Shown in pieces: positions 8,622 through 15,598 of a stretch of DNA of 64,000 bases (the stretch's first letter is position 1; each line of letters starts with the position of its first letter). Source of the stretch: an uncultured Lachnospiraceae bacterium. Its GTDB lineage: Bacteria; Bacillota; Clostridia; Lachnospirales; Lachnospiraceae. The DNA is taken from assembly GCA_947648875.1 (NCBI GenBank), contig CANSPM010000014.1:17990-81989 (forward strand), written 5' to 3'. The notes under the pieces are model-generated. The model made no database searches, was not told where the DNA came from, and worked only from the letters and a program-made list of their open reading frames with translations. Position numbers and translations under genes: made by a program.

Positions 8622-10661
8622 ATGAGACCTGAATGGAACGAGTTTGTAGGCGGCAAGTGGGAAAATGAAGTCAATGTACGTGATTTCATCCAGAAGAACT
8701 ATCATCCCTATGATGGAGATGATTCTTTCTTAGCCGGCCCTACACAGAACACAAAGGATTTGTGGGCAATGGTACTGGATCTGCAGAAACAGGAGAGAGA
8801 GGCAGGCGGCGTTCTGGATATGGACACCAAAGTTGTCTCCACTATCACCTCCCATGGTCCCGGTTACCTTGACAAGAGCAAGGAGACTATCGTCGGTTTC
8901 CAGACCGACAAGCCTTTCAAGAGATCCCTGCAGCCTTATGGCGGCATCCGTATGGCCGAGAAGGCCTGCGCCGACAACGGCTACGAGGTGGATCCCGAGA
9001 TCAGCGAATTTTTCTCCACCCACAGAAAGACCCACAACGCGGGTTGTTTCGACGCATACAATCAGGAGATGAGAGCCTGCCGTTCTTCCCATATTATTAC
9101 CGGTCTGCCGGATGCATATGGCCGTGGCCGTATCATCGGTGACTACAGAAGAGTTGCCCTGTATGGCATTGACAGACTGATTGAGGACAAACAGGAGCAG
9201 AAAGAATCCACCGGTCGTGTGATGACCGACGATGTGATCCGTCTGCGCGAGGAGATTTCCGAGCAAATTGTCGCTCTGAAGCTGATGAAGGAGATGGCCG
9301 CTTCCTACGGTTGCGATATCTCCAAGCCCGCCGCCAATGTAAAAGAAGCTATTCAGTGGACTTACTTTGGCTATCTGTGCGCGGTTAAGGAGCAGAACGG
9401 TGCCGCCATGTCCCTGGGCCGTACATCCACCTTTATCGACTGCTACGCTGAGAGAGATCTGAAGAACGGTGTGTTCACCGAGGAGCAGATCCAGGAGTTC
9501 ATCGACCATTTCATCATGAAACTGCGTCTGATCAAGTTTGCCCGTACTCCCGAGTACAACCAGATTTTCGCAGGCGACCCTGTATGGGTAACCGAGTCCC
9601 TGGCAGGTGTGGGCGTGGACGGTCGTCATATGGTTACCAGAATGAGCTTCCGGTATCTGCAGACCCTGTACAATCTGGGTGCGTCACCCGAGCCCAACCT
9701 GACCGTACTGTGGTCCACCAGACTGCCGGAAGGTTTCAAACGCTTCTGCGCCAAGACCTCTATCAATACATCTTCCATCCAGTATGAGAATGATGATCTG
9801 ATGAGAGTGACCCACGGTGATGACTACGGCATTGCCTGCTGCGTATCTTCCATGAGAATCGGCAAGGAAATGCAGTTCTTCGGTGCCCGTGCCAATGTGG
9901 CCAAGTGCCTGCTGTACGCTTTGAACGGCGGTGTGGACGAAGTTACCAAGAAGCAGGTAGGACCCAAGTATCGTCCCGTTGTCGGCGATGTTCTGGACTT
10001 TGACGACGTTTACAGCAAGTTCATCGACATGCTGGAGTGGCAGGCCGACGTGTATGTAAACACGCTGAACATCATCCACTATATGCATGACAAATACTGC
10101 TATGAGAGAGCTGAGATGGCTCTGCATGACAGAGACGTGAGAAGGTATTTCGCAACAGGTGTTGCCGGCCTGTCCATCGTGGCAGACTCCCTGTCCGCTA
10201 TCAAGTACGCCAAGGTTGAGGTTGTACGTGACGAGGATGGCATCATCGTTGACTTCAAGACCACCGGAGATTTCCCGAAGTATGGTAATGACGATGATCG
10301 TGTTGACAGCATTGCGCAGGATGTGGTTCATAAATTTATGACCGCTATCAGAAGACATCACACCTACAGAGATGGATTCCCTACCACTTCCATCCTGACC
10401 ATCACTTCCAACGTTACCTACGGCAAGGCAACGGGCAACACGCCTGACGGACGTAGAAAGGGCCAGCCTTTCGCTCCCGGCGCTAACCCTATGCATGGAC
10501 GTGATACCCATGGCGCGGTAGCGTCTCTGTCTTCCGTATCCAAACTGCCTTTCAATGACGCGCAGGACGGTATTTCCAATACCTTCACTATCATTCCCGG
10601 CGCTCTGGGCAAGGAAGATCAGGTATTTTCAGGAGACATTGAGCTGGATCTGAGCAAGTAA
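8622..10661 (+). CDS. pflB: Pyruvate formate-lyase catalytic body lacking the glycyl-radical domain
   Basis: A 679-residue protein matching formate C-acetyltransferase along its whole length (pyruvate + CoA to acetyl-CoA + formate). The catalytic adjacent cysteines are C406-C407 in [20 protein letters not shown]. Usual PflB proteins run to about 740-760 residues and carry the glycyl-radical loop at the C-terminus; here the sequence stops at GDIELDLSK, just where that domain should start. The missing domain is a separate gene at 10986. This is not a simple frameshift, because 324 bases, another gene and two independent ribosome-binding sites separate them. Starts after AGGAGG at a strong promoter, and would be a highly expressed fermentation gene. 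Confidence 0.95.
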   Translation: MRPEWNEFVGGKWENEVNVRDFIQKNYHPYDGDDSFLAGPTQNTKDLWAMVLDLQKQEREAGGVLDMDTKVVSTITSHGPGYLDKSKETIVGFQTDKPFKRSLQPYGGIRMAEKACADNGYEVDPEISEFFSTHRKTHNAGCFDAYNQEMRACRSSHIITGLPDAYGRGRIIGDYRRVALYGIDRLIEDKQEQKESTGRVMTDDVIRLREEISEQIVALKLMKEMAASYGCDISKPAANVKEAIQWTYFGYLCAVKEQNGAAMSLGRTSTFIDCYAERDLKNGVFTEEQIQEFIDHFIMKLRLIKFARTPEYNQIFAGDPVWVTESLAGVGVDGRHMVTRMSFRYLQTLYNLGASPEPNLTVLWSTRLPEGFKRFCAKTSINTSSIQYENDDLMRVTHGDDYGIACCVSSMRIGKEMQFFGARANVAKCLLYALNGGVDEVTKKQVGPKYRPVVGDVLDFDDVYSKFIDMLEWQADVYVNTLNIIHYMHDKYCYERAEMALHDRDVRRYFATGVAGLSIVADSLSAIKYAKVEVVRDEDGIIVDFKTTGDFPKYGNDDDRVDSIAQDVVHKFMTAIRRHHTYRDGFPTTSILTITSNVTYGKATGNTPDGRRKGQPFAPGANPMHGRDTHGAVASLSSVSKLPFNDAQDGISNTFTIIPGALGKEDQVFSGDIELDLSK

Positions 10662-10701
10662 TTCAGACAACATCGAGGCTGTGGTGTAGAAGGAGGTATA
10701 T

Positions 10702-10902
10702 ATGGACGAGAAAAAAATGATTGATGACCTCGTAAAGATGCTCGACCAGGGCATGGAAAGCGGCATGGGGCACATCAATGTGGACCGTGACGATATCGGG
10801 GAAAACAAAACAGTTCAGACCATGGGTTGTTCGGATTGCTCCCGTACCCCGCTGGCCTGTAGCGTACCCACTTTGCATCAGGGACTGGATGATTACGAAT
10901 AG
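10702..10902 (+). CDS. Cys-rich small protein related to the start of the glycyl-radical domain
   Basis: A 66-residue protein preceded by AAGGAGG, 40 bases after pflB. Residues 7-28 ([11 protein letters not shown]..., ending GHINVD) align without gaps to residues 8-29 of the downstream glycyl-radical protein ([11 protein letters not shown]..., ending HHLNVN), with 9 of 22 identical by eye. The radical-bearing R-V-S-G-Y half is absent; in its place is a tail [16 protein letters not shown] with Cys43, Cys46 and Cys53, then an acidic end. I know no named family for it. Likely roles (inference): a placeholder or regulator that docks on the PflB body, a metal or redox sensor, or an assembly factor for the split enzyme. 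Confidence 0.8.
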   Translation: MDEKKMIDDLVKMLDQGMESGMGHINVDRDDIGENKTVQTMGCSDCSRTPLACSVPTLHQGLDDYE

Positions 10903-10910
10903 GTGCATCA

Positions 10911-10939
10911 TATGCCGCCCCCTGCGGGCGGGCGGCATA
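10911..10939 (+). other. GC-rich hairpin between the 66-residue gene and the radical-domain gene
   Basis: A perfect 10-bp stem TATGCCGCCC (10911-10920) / GGGCGGCATA (10930-10939) with a 9-base loop. No T-run follows, so it may be an mRNA-processing or stability element that sets the relative dose of the radical-domain protein rather than a full terminator. Confidence 0.6.
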
Positions 10940-10985
10940 TAATATCTTAAACAGTAAAACAAATTTAAAACAGGAGGAAAAAATT

Positions 10986-11228
10986 ATGGCAACAAGTGCA
11001 GCACAGGTTGATAACCTGGTAAACTTATTGGATGGCTATGCTACAAAGGGCGGTCATCATCTGAATGTAAACGTATTGAACAGAGATACTTTGCTGGATG
11101 CTCAGGCACATCCCGAGAACTATCCTCAGCTTACAATTCGCGTATCCGGTTATGCGGTGAATTTCATCAAACTCACTCCGGAGCAGCAGGCTGATGTTAT
11201 TTCCCGTACTTTCCACGAAGCTATCTAA
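10986..11228 (+). CDS. Stand-alone glycyl-radical domain of pyruvate formate-lyase (GrcA/YfiD-like)
   Basis: An 80-residue protein equal to the C-terminal domain missing from the upstream PflB body. The radical motif [10 protein letters not shown] places the radical Gly at residue 55; [15 protein letters not shown] and the C-terminal TFHEAI also match PflB ends. Preceded by AGGAGG. In E. coli a similar free domain (YfiD/GrcA) repairs oxygen-cleaved PflB; here there is no intact PflB in the window, so this domain probably is the obligate radical subunit rather than a spare part. The activase PflA, two genes on, would generate the radical. Confidence 0.93.
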   Translation: MATSAAQVDNLVNLLDGYATKGGHHLNVNVLNRDTLLDAQAHPENYPQLTIRVSGYAVNFIKLTPEQQADVISRTFHEAI

Positions 11229-11274
11229 AGGACGGTTGTCGACACCGGAAATTGTGTCTCATACTGTCAAAGAT

Positions 11275-11305
11275 GGGCGTCCCGCACATTGGGACGCCCT
11301 TTTTT
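11275..11305 (+). terminator. Terminator of the pflB operon
   Basis: Stem GGGCGTCCC (11275-11283) / GGGACGCCC (11291-11299), 7-base loop, then six T (11300-11305). It separates the split-lyase genes from pflA. Confidence 0.92.
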
Positions 11306-11387
11306 ACATGCTTCTTTTTGCATTTTGGGATATACTATCTATAAGGCGGCAGAGACTTAAAACCGCCTTTCCATTTAATGGAAATTT

Positions 11388-11396
11388 TGATATAAT
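11388..11396 (+). promoter_or_regulatory. Predicted extended -10 promoter of pflA
   Basis: TG-A-TATAAT at 11388-11396 is a perfect extended -10; a weak -35 (TTTCCA) is 17 bases upstream. The surrounding 273-base gap also holds an AAGGCGG/CCGCCTT hairpin near 11343-11370 and an AGCGC/GCGCT hairpin near 11442-11455, and no gene. Confidence 0.5.
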
Positions 11397-11578
11397 AAGT
11401 ATGTTAAAATGTCCGGATACGCAATGTCCAATATAAAATCAGCGCATTAGCGCTGGCATAGGCACAATACGCCCGGACTCATAAAAAATTACCACTTAAC
11501 ATGATTTGCGAGTGGAAAACACTTTAGGGCGGCTACTTATTTATCGCCCGTGACCTTCATGAAAGGAGACGCATTTTT

Positions 11579-12334
11579 ATGCAGGGAAGAATTCATTCAC
11601 TTGAGAGTTTTGGCACTGTGGATGGCCCCGGTACACGTTTTGTGGTGTTTGTACAAGGCTGTCCCATGCGCTGTGCCTATTGCCACAATCCCGACACCTG
11701 GGAGATGAGCGGCGGCACGATGATGGAGCCGTCCTACATCATTGAGCAGTACGAGCGTAACAGCGCGTTCTACAAAAACGGCGGCGGTCTGACCGTCACT
11801 GGCGGAGAACCATTGATGCAGGTAGACTTTCTGATTGATCTGTTCACTTTGGCTAAAGAGAAGGAAATACACACCTGTATTGACAGCTCAGGTATTGCCT
11901 TTAATCCCTCCAATACGGCATGGGTTGAGAAGCTGGATAAACTTATGACACTGACAGACCTGGTAATGCTTGACATCAAGCATATTGATCCCGACAGGCA
12001 CAGAGAACTTACATCCCAGCCCAACAGGCATATTTTGGAGTTTGCCGCCTATCTAAATGAAAAAAAGGTTGATATGTGGATTCGGCATGTGGTGGTGCCT
12101 GGTATCACAGACGACGACAAATATCTGTTTGACCTTGGTTATTTCATCGGTCAGTTTGACAATCTGAAAGCCTTGGATGTACTGCCCTACCATACTATGG
12201 GCGAGGCAAAATACAAAAAATTGGGCATTTCCTACAAGCTGGCCGGTGTACCTGCCATGGATAAAGAAAAAGTTGTAGAAAAGAAAAAAGTAATACTGGA
12301 AGGCATCAAAAAACGCCGCGCAGAACAAAATTAG
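11579..12334 (+). CDS. pflA: Pyruvate formate-lyase activating enzyme (radical SAM)
   Basis: A 251-residue radical-SAM activase. The CxxxCxxC cluster site is C28, C32 and C35 in QGCPMRCAYCHNP, and the SAM-binding GGEPL follows at about residue 79. It abstracts hydrogen from the glycyl residue of PFL, here the separate 80-residue protein. Length and motifs are normal for PflA, so the oddity of this locus lies in its substrate, not in the activase. Preceded by AAAGGAG. Transcribed separately from the lyase, after a terminator. Confidence 0.96.
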   Translation: MQGRIHSLESFGTVDGPGTRFVVFVQGCPMRCAYCHNPDTWEMSGGTMMEPSYIIEQYERNSAFYKNGGGLTVTGGEPLMQVDFLIDLFTLAKEKEIHTCIDSSGIAFNPSNTAWVEKLDKLMTLTDLVMLDIKHIDPDRHRELTSQPNRHILEFAAYLNEKKVDMWIRHVVVPGITDDDKYLFDLGYFIGQFDNLKALDVLPYHTMGEAKYKKLGISYKLAGVPAMDKEKVVEKKKVILEGIKKRRAEQN

Positions 12335-12337
12335 TAC

Positions 12338-12366
12338 TTGTATTCAGCGACATTCTATATTACAAT
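12338..12366 (+). promoter_or_regulatory. Predicted ferredoxin promoter
   Basis: TTGTAT (12338-12343), 17 bases, TACAAT (12361-12366), directly after the pflA stop; the ferredoxin starts 43 bases further on. Confidence 0.55.
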
Positions 12367-12408
12367 AAGAGAGGTATTAAATATTCTATCAGTTGGGAGG
12401 ATAAGAGT

Positions 12409-12579
12409 ATGGCATTTGTAGTAGGCGACGCCTGTGTAGGCTGCGGTGCTTGTGCCGGTGTGTGTCCTGTAGGCGCAATCAGCATGGAAACCGGTGTTGC
12501 AGTGATCGATCCCGATACCTGCATCTCCTGTGGTTCCTGTGCCGGTCAGTGCCCTGTGGGTACCATCAGCGAAGAGTAA
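12409..12579 (+). CDS. 2[4Fe-4S] clostridial ferredoxin
   Basis: A 56-residue protein with two CxxCxxCxxxCP motifs (CVGCGACAGVCP and CISCGSCAGQCP), the standard bacterial 2[4Fe-4S] ferredoxin. It begins MAFVVGDACVGC and is preceded by GGGAGG. In this context it is a plausible electron donor for PflA (which needs a reduced [4Fe-4S] cluster) as well as general fermentative electron carrier; the first role is inference from position. Confidence 0.95.
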   Translation: MAFVVGDACVGCGACAGVCPVGAISMETGVAVIDPDTCISCGSCAGQCPVGTISEE

Positions 12580-12600
12580 TCGTATTTGTGAGAGTGAAAA

Positions 12601-12630
12601 GGCATTTCAAAAAACGAAATGCCTTTTTTT
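12601..12630 (+). terminator. Ferredoxin terminator overlapping the end of the convergent gene
   Basis: Stem GGCATTTC (12601-12608) / GAAATGCC (12616-12623) with 7-base loop and seven T (12624-12630). The same bases encode the last residues and stop of the MerR-like protein on the other strand. Confidence 0.88.
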
Positions 12631-13395
12631 CTTGTCCCTTCCTGGCTTAAGAGACTTGTTTTTCTCTGCCGTCTGATCCTTTTTATCCTGCTTATCGTGC
12701 TTATCCTGCTTATCCGCTTTTCTGCGGCTCTTTTTGCATAACAGCTCGTCCACCTTCCGATAATATTCTTCGCTGCGCTGTTGGGCCAGACGATCCCTCT
12801 CTTCCTCCCGTTCCTCCTGGTTACGGAATTGATAATCCAGTTCTTTGATCAGGCTCTCCTTCATGCTCTGACAAAGTTCCTCGTTATTTTCCCTCAATGT
12901 CTCCCGGATCAGCTGCTGCAATAACCATTGCAGACGTCTTGCCTTTTCCTCGCGGCTTTCCGCAGACAAGCCGGATGCTTTCTGACGGGCCGGTTCCACC
13001 AGTTCCTGCCTGGCAACCGTTGCGTATTCTTCCTCCGTCTGAGCCGTGTCGGCATCCCTGACAGAAACCACGTCAATAGCCATGTTCTGTGCATTATCCG
13101 GATGCCCTTCTTCCCCGGTGTATTCTCTCCCTCCTGCCCTCTCACGGAAGTCTCCTTGCGGCAGAACATCCAGCTTTCCGTCTTTCAAGATCATCTTAAT
13201 TGCCTTCAACTGTAATCCCCTTTCTTTCATAGCTTTGATCTGTTTAAAACGCTCCACATCCTCCTGTGTATAATAGCGATGTCCCAATTCATTGCGCTTT
13301 ATAGGAAGCCGCAATTCTTCCTCCCAGTAACGCAATACATGACTCTCTACCTTGACTTCCTTGGCGGCATCCGATATGAGCAAGTATGTTCCCAT
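12607..13395 (-). CDS. MerR-type HTH protein with long charged C-terminal tail
   Basis: A 262-residue protein starting MGTYLLISDAAKEVKVESHV. Residues 1-70 form a MerR winged helix (VLRYWEEELRLPIKRN, then HRYYTQEDVERFKQI). The rest is a charged, helix-rich tail with many E, R and K, possibly coiled coil, ending KKRHFVF. The start at 13395 follows AAAGGGGA; an open frame continues upstream through the tandem repeats but has no ribosome-binding site. Plasmid and chromosome-partition proteins of DUF3967 type have similar tails, but no ligand domain or target is visible. It follows dnaB in the same direction but has its own promoter and a leader containing tandem hairpins. Confidence 0.75.
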   Translation of the reverse strand: MGTYLLISDAAKEVKVESHVLRYWEEELRLPIKRNELGHRYYTQEDVERFKQIKAMKERGLQLKAIKMILKDGKLDVLPQGDFRERAGGREYTGEEGHPDNAQNMAIDVVSVRDADTAQTEEEYATVARQELVEPARQKASGLSAESREEKARRLQWLLQQLIRETLRENNEELCQSMKESLIKELDYQFRNQEEREEERDRLAQQRSEEYYRKVDELLCKKSRRKADKQDKHDKQDKKDQTAEKNKSLKPGRDKKKRHFVF

Positions 13396-13440
13396 AGTAT
13401 TCCCCTTTCTATATTTAGTTCCACATTTCCCCTGCAAACA

Positions 13441-13600
13441 CATATGCCCCATGGGCACGCTTGGGGCGTTCCTGGCATGAATATGTGCCCCATGGGCACG
13501 CTTTATTCCCGGCATGAATATGTGCCCTAATGGGCACGCTTTGGGCACTCAGGCATGAATATGTGCCCCCTGAGTACGCTTTAGGCGTTCCGACATGAAT
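13441..13600 (-). repeat. Four tandem 37-41-bp palindromic repeats in the MerR-like gene leader
   Basis: Four units begin near 13441, 13481, 13520 and 13560, each sharing CATGAATATGTGCCC, ATGGGCACGC and TTTGGGCGTTCC-like parts. The core GTGCCC-CAT-GGGCAC is an inverted repeat; it is perfect in the second unit, has a TAAT loop in the third, is 5 bp in the first and decayed in the fourth. A longer ACTCAGG/CCTGAGT pair links units 3 and 4. All lie downstream of the predicted promoter at 13602-13629, so they would be transcribed as serial hairpins. Confidence 0.8.
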
Positions 13601-13601
13601 C

Positions 13602-13629
13602 ATTGTGTTTTCAGGGTATCTACTGTCAA
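13602..13629 (-). promoter_or_regulatory. Predicted promoter of the MerR-like gene
   Basis: Minus strand TTGACA (13629-13624), 16 bases, CACAAT (13607-13602). The -35 is perfect, the -10 is four of six. Confidence 0.45.
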
Positions 13630-13645
13630 AAACAAGTTTCCCATG

Positions 13646-13678
13646 TAAAAAGAGAATGGATTTTCCCCTCCACTCTCT
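13646..13678 (-). terminator. dnaB terminator
   Basis: Minus strand AGAGAGTGGA (13678-13669) pairs with TCCATTCTCT (13660-13651), followed by TTTTT. It ends the gdpP-rplI-dnaB run. Confidence 0.8.
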
Positions 13679-13689
13679 TTCGTAGTTTC

Positions 13690-15018
13690 TTATTTCTCCA
13701 AGTTGGCAAATCTGGTGTATCTGGGCAGCCATGCCAGTTCCACCGTTCCGATGGGACCATTTCTCTGCTTTCCTATAATGATCTCCGCAATGTCTTTTTT
13801 TTCTGTATCATGATTGTAATAATCATCTCGATAAATAAACATCACCACATCTGCATCCTGTTCAATGGCGCCGGACTCACGCAGGTCAGACATCATGGGA
13901 CGATGGTCCGGTCTCTGTTCCACCGCTCGACTAAGCTGAGACAGAGCTACCACCGGCACATGCAGTTCTCTTGCCAGACCTTTCAGAGCCCGGGATATAT
14001 CCGAAATCTCCTGCTGTCTGGAATCCGATCTTCCGCTGCCCGACATCAATTGCAGATAGTCGATAATTATGATGGAAAGATTATGTTCCAGCTTAAGTTT
14101 ACGGCATTTCGTCCGCAGTTCGGCAATGCTGATGCCAGGTGTATCGTCTATAAACAAATTGGAACGGCCAATTACGCCTGCACTTTCTATCAGTTTTTCC
14201 CACTCCTCGTCGTTGAGCTGCCCGGTACGCAGATTCTGCGCATCTACGCTGGACTGTAGCGAAAAAAGACGGTTCACCAGCTGCTCCTTGCTCATCTCCA
14301 GACTGAATATGGCCACTGTCAGATTCAGCTTGAAAGCAATATGCTGGGCAATATTCAGCACGAAGGCAGTTTTGCCCATGGACGGACGGGCAGCAATCAG
14401 GATCAGGTCCGAAGGCTGTAGGCCTGCCGTCCGATAATCCAGATCCAAAAAGCCTGTGGCAATGCCCGTCACCGTGCCCTTCTGCCGGGATGCCGCTTCG
14501 ATTCTGTCCATGGCGTTCATCACCACCTGCCGGATAGGCGTGAAATCTTCTGTATTTCTTTTCTGCACCAACTGGAAGACTCTCTTTTCCGTGTCCTCCA
14601 ATATGTTTTCAAGGCTCTCCTTGCCCACATAACAGGTGTTGGCAATCTCCTCGTTGAGTTTGATCAACCTGCGCAGCGTGGATTTTTCCGCCACAATATT
14701 CGCATAATATTTAATATTGGCGGAGGTCGTCACCATCCCCAGCAAGTCGCGGACAAATTCCAGGCTGCTTACCTCCGGCGGCACATCCTTTTCCTTTAGC
14801 TTGTCCTGTAGCGTCACCAGGTCTACCGGGTACCCCTTGTCATTGAGTTCTACCATGGTTTCGAACAGAATACCATACTGTCTGTTATAGAAATCCTCTC
14901 CCATGACAATCTCAGAGGCCACCACGATAGCCTCACGGTCCATAATCATGGAACCGATCACCGCCTGCTCCGCTTCCACACTATGGGGCAAAATCCTCTT
15001 AATCGCTATTTCATCCAT
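13690..15018 (-). CDS. dnaB: Replicative DNA helicase
   Basis: A 442-residue DnaB/DnaC-family helicase that unwinds DNA at the fork. The N-terminal domain (HSVEAEQAVIGSMI) is followed by a RecA-like motor: Walker A ARPSMGKTAF near residue 211, Walker B IIIIDYLQLM, and the DLRESGAIEQDAD motif. No intein interrupts it. It follows rplI by about 50 bases, the conserved gdpP-rplI-dnaB order of Firmicutes. Confidence 0.98.
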   Translation of the reverse strand: MDEIAIKRILPHSVEAEQAVIGSMIMDREAIVVASEIVMGEDFYNRQYGILFETMVELNDKGYPVDLVTLQDKLKEKDVPPEVSSLEFVRDLLGMVTTSANIKYYANIVAEKSTLRRLIKLNEEIANTCYVGKESLENILEDTEKRVFQLVQKRNTEDFTPIRQVVMNAMDRIEAASRQKGTVTGIATGFLDLDYRTAGLQPSDLILIAARPSMGKTAFVLNIAQHIAFKLNLTVAIFSLEMSKEQLVNRLFSLQSSVDAQNLRTGQLNDEEWEKLIESAGVIGRSNLFIDDTPGISIAELRTKCRKLKLEHNLSIIIIDYLQLMSGSGRSDSRQQEISDISRALKGLARELHVPVVALSQLSRAVEQRPDHRPMMSDLRESGAIEQDADVVMFIYRDDYYNHDTEKKDIAEIIIGKQRNGPIGTVELAWLPRYTRFANLEK

Positions 15019-15069
15019 ATTTTCCTTATTCCTGTATTACCCGAGCCTGTGCCGCAGCTGCGTCAGTCC

Positions 15070-15516
15070 CTATGCTTCTGTCACTTTCACGGTAAATTTA
15101 CCGGTCACCTGTGGATGCAGCTTTACAGCCACCTCATAGTTGCCAAAGTTCTTCAAGCTCTCACTCAGTTGTATCTTTTTCTTATCCAACTCGATTCCGT
15201 GCTGTTCTTTCAGAGCCGCCGCAATTTCCTTGGATGACACGGAACCGAAGGTTTTACCACCCTCTCCCGCCTTGATACTCACCACCACCTGGCGGGACTC
15301 CAGATCCGCCGCTAACGCTCTGGCGGCATCCAGCTGTTCCTGGGCAATTTTCTCGCTGTTTGCTTTCTGTAATTTCAATTCGTTCAAATTTCTGGGGGTG
15401 GCTTCCACGCCGATCTTCTTCGGCAGGATATAGTTTCTCGCATATCCGTCGCTGGCTTCGATAATGTCCCCTTTCTTCCCCAGCTTTTTCTCATCCTGTA
15501 ACAAAATAATTTTCAT
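15070..15516 (-). CDS. rplI: 50S ribosomal protein L9
   Basis: A 148-residue protein with the L9 N-terminal signature MKIILLQDEKKLGKKGDI and GYARNYILPKKIG, the long connecting helix, and the C-terminal domain with KTFGSVSSKEIA. The start at 15516 follows GGAGGA and gives the normal length; an upstream in-frame ATG adds 20 atypical residues. Located between gdpP and dnaB. Confidence 0.98.
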   Translation of the reverse strand: MKIILLQDEKKLGKKGDIIEASDGYARNYILPKKIGVEATPRNLNELKLQKANSEKIAQEQLDAARALAADLESRQVVVSIKAGEGGKTFGSVSSKEIAAALKEQHGIELDKKKIQLSESLKNFGNYEVAVKLHPQVTGKFTVKVTEA

Positions 15517-15598
15517 ATGATTCCTCCTGCTGTTGGAGATCATTCGATCTCCCAATCGCTGCACAATGGCTCCCAAGCTAAAATTCCGCAGCCCCTGC

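Noticed and set aside
10662..10985. Frameshift or sequencing error explaining the truncated PflB
   Set aside because: The gap holds a separate gene with its own ribosome-binding site and a hairpin, and the radical domain has its own AGGAGG and ATG with a new N-terminus; one or two indels could not rejoin the parts.
12607..13548. Longer version of the MerR-like protein reading through the tandem repeats
   Set aside because: The extra 51 residues are translated palindromic repeats, have no ribosome-binding site, and precede a conserved MerR start at 13395.
13441..13600. CRISPR array
   Set aside because: Units are contiguous, without unique spacers, and have unequal length; no cas genes are near.
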